Source: Azorinus chamasolen (Eukaryota > Mollusca > Bivalvia > Cardiida > Solecurtidae). Taken from it: DNA of 64,000 nucleotides. The stretch covers positions 81,393,945 to 81,457,944 of the forward strand of contig OY755243.1 of assembly GCA_963576725.1 (NCBI GenBank). Reading direction: 5' to 3'. The translations under genes were made by a program, and so were the position numbers. A model generated the notes under the pieces. It was given only the letters and a program-made list of their open reading frames with translations, had not been told where the DNA came from and made no database searches. Shown here in pieces: positions 19,923 to 30,680 of the stretch; positions within the stretch are counted from its first letter, which is position 1, and each line of letters begins with the position of its first letter.

Positions 19923-20172
19923 ATAACCCTTCACTTGCTATTCACGTCAATATACATACCTGTAAATAGTGAAGACCCAGATGAGACAGCTCCTACAGGA
20001 GCTGTCTCATCAGGGTCTGCACTATTTACATGTTGGTTGTGCAACCAGTGCACTCCACAGCAGTGATTACACAGCGAAATACTTGTACACAGTGAAGATA
20101 TATGTAATTATACAACAGGGCATGGGTAAAGAAGGAGAAATGTATTTTAAAATTCAGCAAGAGAAGGGTTAA
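19923..20172 (-). repeat. G-family MITE
   Basis: The copy is full length, from ATAACCCTTCACTTGCTATT to CAGCAAGAGAAGGGTTAA. The core palindrome AGACAGCTCCTACAGGAGCT is flanked by TAAATAGTG. It is the mirror image of the copy at 49893-50147. Confidence 0.8.
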
Positions 20173-20184
20173 GACAGATCTGAT

Positions 20185-20307
20185 GGCAGCATGGTGAAAG
20201 TCATGCAGAAGCTTTTTGCATGACTTACACCATGCATTAAGCAGCCACCTGCCTAAAAGGGTCTAAATTCTTCTATACTAAATTTTCGAATATTGGAGAT
20301 TTTACTG
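20185..20307 (+). repeat. D-family element, left end lost
   Basis: The hairpin GAAAGTCATGCAGAAGCTTT and the right flank GCATTAAGCAGCCACCTGCC lead to TTTTACTG-TA. It starts directly after the G element. Confidence 0.65.
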
Positions 20308-20309
20308 TA

Positions 20310-21069
20310 CGTTGATTGGAATAAGTCACTGATTTATGTTTATTTGCTGGCAGCAATTTCTTTACTAAGTCCTGTGAACATCCCATATTTTCACTGCAAC
20401 ACTTTTCACAGCCATATCGTATGCACCCAATGATGTTTCTTTCGCATAAGCGGGGATTCTGACTGTTAGAGTTATTCCCCTTTAGCCCTTTGTGTTTACT
20501 GCGGCTATAGCTGCACAGCTGGGTTCAATATTTTATTCAACCATATATAACACTAATATAATTATGTGTCACATATTTCCTTATCCTTCTTCAAAATTTC
20601 TGTTAATGTGCTTGGAGATATGCCATAACTGGTAGCAGTGTTAGTTTTCTTTTATGCAACTGTTATCCATAATAAACTTTTACAAAGATCGCATGTGGAG
20701 AGAAAGTCTTAGTATGCATATGTGGGTGTACATGTATGTGTCATTTATGTCCCTCAATCTATGATGTGTTTACATATGACATCATAATTATAACCTAACC
20801 ATTAACAAAGATTGGGACAAATAGTACATGTAGTACGATATGGTTGATTACATACATTATGTTGTTTGATGCCCATGGCGATAGACAGTAAATCTGTTTG
20901 CTGAAGTTTTTTTTTTTTGCTGTGGTTGGTGTGAACACTTGTCAAATTGTGACGTACAGTTCACTTTGTATTAACCAAACTATTTTCATAGAAATTTCAT
21001 TCTTGGGACGTGGAAATTTTGTCTTAGCCAATTTTTTGTTTCAACTCATTTTGTATTATGAATAGAAAC
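20310..21069. other. No feature recognised
   Basis: AT-rich sequence with a short poly-T at 20910 and no credible ORF or family match. Confidence 0.45.
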
Positions 21070-21969
21070 AAAGAAGAATGAATATTTATTTGTTAAATTT
21101 TTGTAATGTTATATGTTAAACACAGGATGTTTGGGTCATGTCAGAGACTTTAGTATCAGACTTATAAACATAGCAGACCCTAACCAGACAGCTTCAACAG
21201 GAGCTGTATTAACCCATTCCTCCATAGGCTATTTTTAGACCCAACCTCTTTGAATGAATCTACCCAAATGGAGCATTTACCAAAAGTTAAAAAAAAGTAA
21301 AAGTAAAATTTTAGAATTTTGTAGTTTGAAACCATTGTGATAAATAGAGCATTTGCTCCTACAGGAGCAAATGCTCTATTTATCACAATGGTTTCAAGAA
21401 GTGGTTATTACTATCTATCTATCTCTGTGTACTGCCAACCCCTCTCTCGAGTGTTACAGGCAGGAAAAGGTGCACGTCGGAACTGTTAGTAGCAAAAGGT
21501 GATAGGGATAAGAACCTGGTAATGAGTATTTTCAGGTCAGTGAGAGACATGAACAAGGTTCAAGTCATAGATAAAATATTAGCATATTAGTGAGATGTGG
21601 AAAAGATTAAAAGTAAAAACACTAGTATGTAACTAATACTGCATCCTCACCACTGCCTGCCTGAATTGGTCAAGGTCAGGCAGGGTTGCGATGTTACAGG
21701 GAAGCTGGTTCCAAAGGGTAATACAATGGGGAAAGAATGAGAATTTGCGGTAGTCTGATGTAACCTGTATTTGTCTAAGTGAGAGAGGGTGCATATGTCT
21801 AGTTGATCTAAGTGGTTTTACAATGTAGGGTGGAAGACTGGTGGATACTAAGTTATGGTAAATCTTAAAGAACATAATAAGGCGGAAGTCAAGTCTACGG
21901 TGTTCGAGAGATCGCCAGCCAAGATCTTTCTGCATGGCAGTTACTGATGACAATGGAGATTGTCGCCAA

Positions 21970-22585
21970 TATACAACAACTGATATAACTTTTAGGTCTA
22001 AATTCCTGTACAAAAAAATCTAGTGCCAGATCTGTCATTTATGCCTGACCTTCTAATTGGAAACAATGAAAAAATGAATAAGAGTCAGATTATGTAGACG
22101 GCACATGGTCATGGTAATTAATTTTTCAAGGCGATATTACAAGTGAAAACAGAAAATGCATTGTGCTTACAGCTACATGATGTCTGCTAAAACATGAGAG
22201 TATAAAATGTGACAAATTCACAATATGATGAAACATACATGTATACTAAAGAAATTGGTATAAAATTTTTGGTATGAACATATCTTGATTAACACTCACT
22301 GAGAACGGTATCAGTGAGCTGGTTCATAACAGTTTATTGTGAAGAGAGAGAGATTTTTCTTAAAATGGGCATATTTTTTTTTTGCAGTCGAGTCTCTTAT
22401 CTGCATTTGTCAGCAGCAATTAAAACCTCCGCCATTTTATCTTCTTTCTAGAGAATATTATCTGAATGGTGTAAAGTTGTAAGGATTTACCTATTAGTAA
22501 GGTTAATTGGCGACAAGTGTGATATTGTACGGTCATGTCCGTCGCTATCGCGACGGACATATAAGACCGTACAATATCCCACACA
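21970..22585. mobile_element. Insertion inside the LINE ORF
   Basis: This block separates two adjacent RT motifs. TGTCGCCAAT at 21961-21970 and its complement ATTGGCGACA at 22506-22515 form a 10-bp inverted pair near its limits. Its right edge is the palindrome at 22517-22584. No ORF or known family is recognised. The exact edges are uncertain by tens of bases. Confidence 0.5.
22517..22584. repeat. 68-bp imperfect palindrome
   Basis: Outer arms GTGTGATATTGTACGGTC pair with GACCGTACAATATCCCACAC, and inner arms GTCCGTCGC pair with GCGACGGAC. It sits exactly where the RT ORF breaks. Confidence 0.85.
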
Positions 22586-23065
22586 TAATCATGTTTTACC
22601 CACCGTATCGCTCGCCTCTGGACCATTTCAACTTTATGAATATTGCTTTGTGTATAGGGGTGCCAAATTGTTGAGGCATATTCCAACTGGGGCCGGACCA
22701 AGGATTTGTATGCAAGTTGTTTTACGTTCTCATTTTTCGTAGTGATATTTCTTTTAATGAATCCTAAGGTTTTGTTTGCGTTTGATATTATTCTTGTGAT
22801 GTGTGTATTGAAACTTAAGTCTGTAGATAGATCTAGGCCAAGATATTTTGCATTAGGGACGGATGTTAAAGCTTGGCCATGGAGAAAATACTTGTTTTTT
22901 ATCACGTTTTTGTTTTTAGTAATATGGAGTAATTACAGAGGCGTAGAAAGGCGTATTTATGGAGGAAGGGGTTAAATGCATCTACTCTCTGCAAATGTGT
23001 CTTTATTTAAGTAAAGGGTTAGGTGTAGGGAAATATTTACTTTTATCTGTGAAGCCTTCTGCAAC

Positions 23066-23240
23066 AGGGTTGGAGCCATCTGATCAAGGTCTGCTCTGTT
23101 TGCTTGTAACAGAATGGTAAATATCTGATTCTAAGATTCTGCCAGGCTAAACATTCCTGCTTCATTTGCCGTTTTAAAACTTCACTTAATTTATATTTAT
23201 GATGTCATTACTTATTGCATTAATATGCATGAGGTAAAGA
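23066..23240 (+). repeat. C-family MITE, right half
   Basis: The copy starts mid-core at GGAGCCATCTGATCAAGGTC and ends ATATGCATGAGGTAAAG. Confidence 0.6.
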
Positions 23241-23469
23241 TCCAGGATGTTACAGTAATAAGTGTGAAATTGCAATAGAGTTTGATATCAAACCCTGACA
23301 GGGCAATGGTGCTTATTATTTATTCAGTGTAAACCAGGATGTTCGAGAAATAAGTTCGAAAATATGGGTAGAATTTGATATCTAACCTAGATGGTGCAAT
23401 GGTGTGTATTATTTTATTCTCTTTGATTGACTAAACAGTTTTATTCACAGCTGACATTTAATCTACCGT

Positions 23470-23652
23470 ATAACCTCTAATAAATGCACCCGGGGTGTAA
23501 CATTTTTAAAAGGAGCTTCTTGCATTTTGTTCACAGATGGTTTCTTAATGAAGAATGAAAGCAATGCAGAAAGCTCCCATAGGAGCCTTCTACATTGCTC
23601 TCAGTCTGCATTTAGCTACCACATGTATTTTAGGAAGAAGAAAAACAGTATT
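23470..23652 (+). repeat. D3-type hairpin element
   Basis: GAAAGCAATGCAGAAAGCTC and its complement form the hairpin, with GGTGGTAACTTTATTAATG-like flanks as in the copy at 53562-53690. CTACCGTATAACCTC at 23464 may be the left end. Confidence 0.5.
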
Positions 23653-23838
23653 TCTTTAATGTAACAGTTATGTAGGGTTTTAGTTGTTTTATTGATCGTT
23701 AGTTTTCCTCTTGGGTCTTCCTTCATCTGTAATTAGCTGGACATCGTGATATGATATTATTAGGGAGAATAATGTGTCTTGACCATAAATTCATGTACGC
23801 GCAATTGAATTAATTTGTGGTAACCATGGGAAGCAGTC

Positions 23839-23903
23839 TAACCCTTACTGTACGGTACAAAAGTCACTTATGTCCTTTGCAAACAGTGTAGACCCAGATG
23901 AGG
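23839..23903 (+). repeat. F-family MITE, left end only
   Basis: TAACCCTTACTGTACGGTAC to GTGTAGACCCAGATGAGG is an F left half, cut off where the next D element starts. Confidence 0.6.
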
Positions 23904-23907
23904 TATA

Positions 23908-24177
23908 CAGTAGAATCTGTCTGAAGCAAAAAGAGGTTTAATTATGGGCCTGTAATGTAGAAGGTAGCTTAATGCAGGTCAAAAGTAATGCAGAAAGCTA
24001 AAATAGGTGCTTTCTGCATTAATGTTGCCCTGCATTAATTTATAAAGCAACCACCTGCTTTTCATGCCCCCACAATGTGATGGCATATAGGGTTGCTCTT
24101 GTCCGTATGTACATCTAGAAGAATTAAGACTCTTATGTTCAATAAATGAATCAGACCACTTAAAACAGATTCTACTG
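23908..24177 (+). mobile_element. D-family element, interrupted
   Basis: TA-CAGTAGAATCTGTCTGAAG opens and CAGATTCTACTG-TA closes the element, with the hairpin TAATGCAGAAAGCT in between. The right arm is separated from its terminus by a Helentron-like fragment. Confidence 0.65.
24064..24112 (+). mobile_element. N5 Helentron-like 5' end fragment
   Basis: ATGCCCCCACAATGTGATGG followed by CATATAGGGTTGCTCTTGTC resembles the left end of N1-like elements. Only about 50 bp is present. Confidence 0.4.
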
Positions 24178-24250
24178 TAGTCAGTCTTTTGGCTACCCTC
24201 TGATGACATCGTGCCCATATTGATACATGTTGTGTACAGTACAACCTGTT

Positions 24251-24532
24251 GTAACCCTTTCCTTCATATAAACATTTTTTCCTGCCTTTCCAAACAGACT
24301 TAACCCAGATCAGATGGTTCCTGTTGGAGCCGTCTGATCAGGGTCTGCTCTGTTTGCGAATAAAATTATACTGATAAGACCTTACAGTTTATGTCTGAGC
24401 CCAGAATTCCCTTGAAAAAAATGTTTTTTAAAGACATTAAAATAATGAATATTCATGAAGTGATCAATTCACGCGTATAAATGTAGAATAAATGTAGCAG
24501 CCTTGCAGAGGGTGTATTAATGAGGTAAAGGG
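24251..24532 (+). repeat. C-family MITE
   Basis: It starts GTAACCCTTTCCTTCATATA and has the core AGATGGTTCCTGTTGGAGCC. The copy is longer than usual, with extra sequence (AATTCACGCGTATAAATG) before the GAGGTAAAGGGTTTG end. Confidence 0.7.
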
Positions 24533-24538
24533 TTTGTA

Positions 24539-24901
24539 TGGAATGCCGGTCACGACATGCTACTTGCCACTTGCTTGTTGCCACTTATGAAAAGGAAACA
24601 TTTACATACACGACGCTCAGAAACGGTCTCCATAAAAAGCGTCCTTTAACTTGCATCGAGAAGCGTCCGGAAGCAAAATACCAATTCAAAACACAATGTA
24701 CTGTTTAATTTACCAACTACATGAATATTTCTATTAAACTTGTCCATAATTTGTGTTGATTTGGGTACATAAACCAAAATATCAAGTATTCATTGGCAAA
24801 TAGCAAGTGGCAAGTAGCAAATGTAAAGAAGCAACTGGCAAGTGACTATTAGCAATTAGCAACTAACAAGTGGCAAGTAGCATGTCATGACTGGCATTCC
24901 A
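24539..24901. mobile_element. J element: TA-flanked MITE with long TIRs
   Basis: Inverted ends of about 42 bp start TGGAATGCCGGTCACGACAT (left) and TGGAATGCCAGTCATGACAT (right, read inward). They differ at a few positions, and TA stands on both sides. The interior repeats CAAGTGGCAAGTAGCA motifs and has no ORF. The TA duplication suggests a Tc1/mariner-like origin. Confidence 0.8.
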
Positions 24902-24904
24902 TAG

Positions 24905-25226
24905 GTTAGTGATGCTGAAAGTTTTATCGGGAGCCATATCTGCATTACTGTAGTCCTATATTCTCATTGAAGTCTAGTTCATTTATGTGGCGTGGGCACA
25001 TTCTAGCTTGAATCCCTAGTGACTGCACATGCTGACAGGGTTATGTCTGTTGACATTTCCATGCCTATTCCATGCAATCATCTCAATTACTTCTGCTGAC
25101 TTCATTTGGGTTGCTCTCTTTAAAGTCAAGTCACATAATGACATGTCAATTGGAAGCAGAACATTTGATGTTAAAACCAGGGGCCAAACAGTGCAAATAT
25201 TCCAGATTTTTTATGTATTTATTTTT
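24905..25226. other. No feature recognised
   Basis: The 137-codon ORF that begins here runs out into the low-complexity GTCCGTCT tract of the N2 element and is not a credible gene. Confidence 0.5.
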
Positions 25227-26955
25227 AGCTCACCAGAGCACAAAGTGCTCAAGGTGAGCTATTGTGATACCCCTGTGTCCGGCGTCCGTCGTCCGTCTGT
25301 CCGTCTGTCCGTCTGTCCGTCTGTCCGTCTGTCTGTCTGTCCGTCAACAATTTCAAACGACTTCTTCTCTGAAACCGACTGCCCAATTGTAACCAAACTT
25401 GGTCAGATACATACTGTGGGTGGGTGCTTCAAAAGTTGTTAAAAGATAGTGGGCGGGGCCATCGGTCTTGTTGCCATGGCAACTGTACGCAATATCTAGA
25501 AAAATCTTCTTCTCCAGAATGACTTGTCCGATTTGAATATAGTTTTCACCAAAATGTTTCTCAGTTGATAGACTTTAAAAGTTGTTAAAAGAATTTTGAT
25601 CCGGCAAAAAACATGGCCGCCAGAGGGCGTGGTCGTTTTTTCCATATATGGTAATATATGAAAATCTTTAAAAATCTTCTTCTCTGAAACTGTATGGCCT
25701 AGACCATTGATATTTGGTATGTAGCATGATCTTATGGTCCTCTACAAAGATTGTTCAAATTATGACCCCCGGGCCAAAATTGGCCCCGCCCAAGGGCTTA
25801 TCAGTTTTTCATTGGAAAATCTTTAAAAATCTTCTGCTCTGAAACTGTAAGGCCTAGAACTTTGATATTTGGTATGTAGCATGATCTTATGGTCCTCTAC
25901 AAATATTGTTCAAATAATGACCCCTGGGCCAAAAATGGCCCCGCCCAAGGGCTTATCAGTTTTTCATAGGAAAATCTTTAAAAATCTTCTTCTCTGAAAC
26001 TGTATGGCCTAGACCTTTGATATTTTGTATGTAGCATGATCTTATGGTCCTCTACTAAAGTTGTTCAAATTATGACCCCGGGGCCAAAAATGGCCCCGCC
26101 CAAGGGCTTATCAGTTTTTCATAGGAAAATCTTTAAAAATCTTCTTTTCTAAAACTGTAAGGCCTAGACCTTTGATATTTCGTATGTAGCATGATCTTAT
26201 GATCCTCTACAAATATTGTTCAAATTATGACCCCCGGGCCAAAAATTGGCCCCGCCCAAGGGCTTATCAGTTTTTCATAGGAAAAGCTTTAAAAATCTTC
26301 TTCTCTGAAACTGTAAGGCCTAGACTTTTGTTATTTGGTATGTAGCATGATCTCATGGTCCTCTACAAAAGTTGTTCAAATTATGATCCTCGGGCCAAAA
26401 ATGGCCCCGCCCAAGGGCTTATCAGTTTTTCATAGGAAAATCTTTAAAAATCTTCTTCTCTGAAACTGTAAGGCCTAGACCTTTGATATTTAGTATGTAG
26501 CATGATCTTATGGTCCTCCACAAATATTGTTCAAATTATGACCACCAAGCCAAAAATGGCCCCGCCCAAGGGCTTATCAGTTTTTCATAGGAAAATCTTT
26601 AAAAATCTACTGAAACTGTAAGGCCTAGACCTTTGATATTTGGTATGTAACATGATCTAATGATCCTCTACAAATATGTAGCTGTGGCTTGTGGTCCTCT
26701 GCCAAGAATGTTTAACTTACGACCCTGACCACTGGGCGAAACTTGGCCCTGCCTCAGGGCTTATCAGTTTTTCATGGGAAAAATATAAATATTATCTTTC
26801 TCTGAAACCATAAGGCTTAGACCTTTAATTAATGGCATATTGCTTTGCCTTGTGGTTCTCTACCAAGGGTGTACACATGATTTCTTGTGGTCAAATATGG
26901 CCCGCCCCTGGGGTTATGTCTGGTGAGCGCTTCAGGGCCTCATGGCCCTCTTTTC
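25227..26955 (+). mobile_element. N2 Helentron-like element, first array
   Basis: The left hairpin is AGCTCACCAGAGCACAAAGT...GGTGAGCT (25227-25260), followed by a GTCCGTCT run. The core holds about nine units of roughly 156 bp with AAAATCTTCTTCTCTGAAAC, GATCTTATGGTCCTCTAC and GGCCCCGCCCAAGGGCTTAT. The right end is GGTGAGCGCTTCAGGGCCTC followed by a GGCCCTC hairpin at 26934-26949. The terminal CTTGTT is altered to CTTTTC, where a second array joins. Confidence 0.7.
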
Positions 26956-27801
26956 TGGGAAAACTATTTGAGAGATATTAATGAAACTTAACACAGATGT
27001 TTAATGCATCAAGATCTGAAGTTGCGTTGATTCTGAGGATCATTTGATTTTTCATTTCAGAGTTATAGCCCTTGTCCTTAAAAAATAATGCAAATACATG
27101 CAAATAGTTTGTCCGCTGTTTTCTGGGAAAACTATTTGAGAGATATTAATGAAACTTCACACAAATGTTTAATACATCAAGATCTGAAGCTGTGTTGATT
27201 TTGAGGTTCATTAAGTTATTAAAGCTTAAGGTGTCGAATATACCCGAAGTTACTCTAGTAAAACTTTGAAAATCTTCTCCTCTGAAACCAGAAGGTTCTC
27301 ATATTTCATATTTCATATTTGGCACATAGCATCATGTTCAGGTCTTCTACAAAAGTTATATAAATTATGGCCCAGGGGTCAAAATTGGCCCCGCCCCAGG
27401 GGTGGGCAGTTTTCAATAGAAACAAATATTGAAATCTTTGAAAATCTTCTTCACTGAAACTGGAAGGTTCTCAGCTTTCACATTTGGCACATAGCATCAT
27501 GTTCAGGTCCTCTACAAAAGTTATATAAATTATGGCCCCGGGGTCAAAATTGGCCCCGCCCCAGGGGTGGGCAGTTTTCAATAGAAACAAATAGTGAAAT
27601 CTTTGAAAACCTTCTTCTCTGAAACTGGAAGGCTCTCAGCTTTCATATTTGGCACAGAGCATCATGTTCAGGACCTCTACAATTTTTTTTTTATAAATTA
27701 TGGCCCTGGGGTCAAAATTAGCCCTGCCCCAGGGGTGGGCCATTTCAATAGAAACAAATAGTGTCAGAAATCTTTGAAAATCTTCTTCTCTGAAACAGGG
27801 A

Positions 27802-28312
27802 GGCTCCCAGCTGTCATATTTGGCACAGAGCATCATGTTCAGGTCCTCTACAAAAGTTATATAAATTATGGCCATGGGGTCAAAATTGGCCCCGCCCCAG
27901 GAGTAGCCAGCTTTCAATAGAAACAAATAGTGAAATTTTGAAAATCTTCTTCACTGAAACTGGAAGGTTCTCGGATTTCATATTTGGCACATAGCATCAT
28001 GTTCAGGTCCTCTACAAAAGTTATATAAATTATGGCCCACGGGTCAAAATTGGCCCCACCCCAGGGGTGGGCAGTTTTCAATAGAAGCAAATAGTGAAAT
28101 CTTTGAAAACCTTCTTCTCTGAAACTGGAAGGCTCCCAGCTGTCATATTTGGCACAGAGCATCATGTTCAGGTCCTCTACAAAAGTTATATAAATTATGG
28201 CCATGGGGTCAAAATTGGCCCCGCCCCAGGAGTAGCCAGCTTTCAATAGAAACAAATAGTGAAATTTTGAAAATCTTCTTCACTGAAACTGGAAGGTTCT
28301 CGGATTTCATAT
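27802..28312 (+). repeat. Perfect 329-bp two-unit duplication
   Basis: 27802-27983 and 28131-28312 read identically. The remainder of the first copy (27984-28135) matches 34014-34165 beyond T without a difference that I can see. The second copy is therefore the one split by T. Confidence 0.85.
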
Positions 28313-28350
28313 CGATCGCTTAGCGGAAAACTATTGTAACTCACTTTTTT
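28313..28350 (+). repeat. T left terminal inverted repeat
   Basis: 38 bp, identical to the reverse complement of 33972-34009, ending in a T6 run after AACTCAC. Confidence 0.95.
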
Positions 28351-28495
28351 TCAGAAAATGGTTTTTTGTGATAAAACATATCAGTATACTGAAATGCACA
28401 TACTGTGAAAATATTTTCCTCATATCTGTAGTAGTTTTGAAAAAAAAATATATTTGCAAAAGTATTGTAACTCATATGACTATTTTCATAATTGT

Positions 28496-28750
28496 AAAAC
28501 TATTGTAACTTGACTTACAATAGTTCTACAATTAACTTATTATTTGTTTTTATTTTTTTGTTACTGGAAAACTATTGTATCTCAAGTTACAATAGTTTTC
28601 CAGTAAAGAGAGTGTCCATTTTCTATGGACTATTTCATGGAAAACTATTGTATCTAAAGTTACAATAGTTTTCTAGTGAATTAAGTATAAATTATCTTTG
28701 TAACATTTAGTGGAAAACTATTGTAACTGGACATACAATAGTTCTGCACT
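28496..28750. promoter_or_regulatory. T left subterminal palindromes
   Basis: Four palindromes (28497-28527, 28563-28604, 28636-28676, 28709-28750) share GGAAAACTATTGTA(T/A)CT and AGTTACAATAGTTTTCC arms, the same motif as the TIR. Spacing is about 70 bp. Arrays like this often serve as transposase-binding sites; that role is inferred. Confidence 0.7.
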
Positions 28751-29306
28751 GAATATTATACCCAATAATTACGAAAAAATTAAAAACAAAAATGTATCTT
28801 TAGTTTCAAAGTTTGGTAAACATTTCAGGAATTTATATTTTAGTACTAAAACTATAAACTGTCAAATGAACTAGTGTTTGAGCTTATATTTTGGTAACCT
28901 TGATGCCCTTGAAGAAGTAAACAGGCATACTGTGAGTAAAATCATGCTTTTTTTAAAAAAAAAAAACGAAAAAAAACATGTCATGTAAATATAGCTCAGC
29001 AAACCATAGCCAATTATCTGAAAGGATTGTTAAATATACATAATCATTAAATAATTTCATTAAAGTAAAGTAAAAATACATAGATATATTTAGAAAATGC
29101 TTTCTTTGTCACTCTTAAAAGGAGGATGGGGCAAAAAGTTTTTGTGTTTCATGAATTTATAGTAACGTTTTTGTATGACAACTGCTTCAGCAAATTACGC
29201 ATTAATGCTTTTTTTGCGCAAACTGTTTTTTAGTCATCAAGGTCATGTTATTTAATCATAATGTCTTGGAGTTAATGTAGATTGTTTACCTATTGCTGAT
29301 TTTTGT

Positions 29307-29390
29307 ATGCCCAAAGGGATGCATTATCTTATGGCATCCCATGTGTCTGTCTGTCTGAGATCAAATATCTTAGCACATCTTCCTTTGTTG
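29307..29390 (+). mobile_element. Helentron-like 5' end fragment inside T
   Basis: A hairpin GGGATGC...GCATCCC (29317-29340) is followed by TGTGTCTGTCTGTCTGAG, the layout of N-type left ends. No core or 3' end is seen. Confidence 0.4.
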
Positions 29391-29589
29391 GTCCATTATA
29401 AACAGTGTTCCATTCCATAAAGAACTCTGACTGATAATGCAAACTGAACACAGTGCAGAAAGCTTATAAAGGATTTTTCTGAAGTGCTTTCAATCTAGCA
29501 CCCTTTTTGAAGACCCTTCGATGGGTAAAACAGTCCATATTTAATTTAGATCTCCTTGAAAAGTATAAAATCCCAGGTGTTTTTTTGGG

Positions 29590-30435
29590 GGAGAATGCTG
29601 ATAGTAAAAGCCTCAACCCATCAGGCTAATCCAAAATTCAGTGATGCAAGCTGGCAGTGTGCAGATGTCAGCCTGGCAGCATTCATACACACAGAAAACA
29701 AAACCACAGTCCTGGACTGTCGATGACCTTGACATAATTTTAAAGGACGGTGATCAAACTGTATATAAATGTAATGTCACAAATAGTAAAACCGTATATA
29801 ATGTATATTTTGAACAGAATGTGTGGGACAATTATTTCCAGAATCTAATGCTCCATTTTACACCATTGATGATGCAATGAAGAGTATTGACACCTATGAT
29901 TTTTTAACAGTAAACTGCTACACTATTGCGATTGTTAAATGTGATGCAGTATATTATGTATTTGACCCGATTACCCGATGCCGTACAGGAATGAATTGTC
30001 CTGAAGGTGAAACAGCTGTCCTATCCATACATGAAAATATTGAAAATCTTACCAACTTCATAATTTTTTTAACCACATCTCTTTTTGAAGAAGATACTTG
30101 CCATTTGAACAAACAAAAATAAAGCTTGAAGAATTCTACCTGACAATTCCTCCTCCTCAACAAGACATTGAATTCAATGAGTTCTTGTGAGTGATGTAGA
30201 ACAATATTCATGTAGACTTGCAGTAGTCCAAGAACTTTTAGAACAAGATGGCTACAGAGTATATTTCAGTCACATTCTGACTAAAGTGAGAGTGTTCCTG
30301 TATCTGTTTTACAGAATAAACTAGCAGAATGTACAAGTCTTAATACAAATTGTGATGAACTTTGTTCTGATTTTTGTAGCTCAGGAAGTGAGTACAAATT
30401 CTCTGCATATGAACAAACATACCTAGAGAACTGAC
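29590..30435 (+). pseudogene. Cysteine-protease-like ORF of T, decayed
   Basis: Reading plus-strand frames in order gives a broken protein. First HQANPKFSDASWQC then SLAAFI, with the Cys codon at 29658-29660. After a frameshift comes KPQSWTVDDLDIILKDGDQ (from about 29698). After another shift comes FLTVNCYTIAIVKCDAVYYV then FDPITRCRTGM and CPEGETAVL (to about 30030). Last come LEEFYLTIPPP, then VVQELLEQDG (about 30222) and SDFCSSGSEYKF (about 30372). The Gln-Cys, PQSW-x-DLD-x-IL-x-DGD and Tyr-x-Val-FD layout recalls C76/OTU-like cysteine proteases found in large mollusc mobile-element proteins. The His expected after FD is absent, and at least three frameshifts are present. It is not active. 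Confidence 0.55.
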
Positions 30436-30439
30436 TGAG

Positions 30440-30680
30440 TCGGAAAGGGCCCTGTAATCAAGGGCAGATAACTCTAGACTTAGTGATCTGATTCAACCCA
30501 AAAACTGTAGGTAAATTCCTCTGGTGATTATAGCATAATTATGCCCTTAATATGAAACCAATATGTGAAATATATTTAGAGTTATCGCGTCACATCAAAA
30601 TTGTTGACGGAGGGAGGGACAGAAAATGTGATTCCAATAAGGCTCCTGCATTTCAATGCAGGGCCCGAATAAATGATGAC
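30440..30680 (-). repeat. P repeat fragment inside T
   Basis: On the minus strand this matches 59520-59780: GTCAACAATTTTGATGTGAC, GCG(A)TAACTC, TTTCATATTAAGGGCAT and GGTTGAATCAGATCACT occur in the same order. It interrupts the two ORF remains of T. Confidence 0.65.

Larger units (their letters stand above)
21633..22905 (-). pseudogene. LINE reverse transcriptase C-terminus, broken
   Basis: Two ORF pieces on the minus strand make up the C-terminal part of a CR1/jockey-type reverse transcriptase. The first (22905 to about 22586) has YLGLDLSTDLSFNTHI, LVRPQLEYASTIWHP and VQRRAIRWVKHDY. The second (about 21990 to 21636) has SSVTAMQKDLGWRSLEHRR and SFFPHCITLWNQLP. In intact relatives these follow each other directly, so a block of roughly 600 bp has been inserted right after HDY. 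The catalytic fingers/palm part is missing because of 5' truncation. It is not functional. Confidence 0.8.
21412..22931 (-). mobile_element. 5'-truncated CR1/jockey-like LINE copy
   Basis: This non-LTR retrotransposon copy lies on the minus strand. ATTAC target duplications stand at 21407-21411 and 22932-22936. Its 3' end (left side) is a short GATA-type microsatellite tail, as usual for CR1/L2-like elements. Only the last part of the reverse transcriptase ORF survives. Confidence 0.8.
21209..22975 (+). repeat. A-family MITE interrupted by a LINE
   Basis: The left part (TTAACCCATTCCTCCATAGG to AGAAGTGGTTATTAC) and right part (ATTACAGAGGCGTAGAAAGG to AGGAAGGGGTTAA) join perfectly if the LINE is removed. 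TTAA flanks both ends. Confidence 0.85.
21070..23020 (-). repeat. C-family MITE, outermost level of a four-deep nest
   Basis: C sequence in minus orientation (TGAATATTTATTTGTTAAA...CAACAGGAGCTG) stops at TTAA 21209 and resumes after TTAA 22972 with ATGCATCTACTCTCTGCAAA, ending GTAAAGGGTT. The gap holds an A element. Confidence 0.7.

Noticed and set aside
25029..25442. 137-codon ORF
   Set aside because: Its C-terminal part is the translated GTCCGTCT run of the N2 left end; no domain is seen.
27636..28255. Two long minus-strand ORFs sharing a nearly identical protein
   Set aside because: They are the N2 tandem unit read in an open frame; identity comes from the 329-bp duplication, and composition is repeat-driven.
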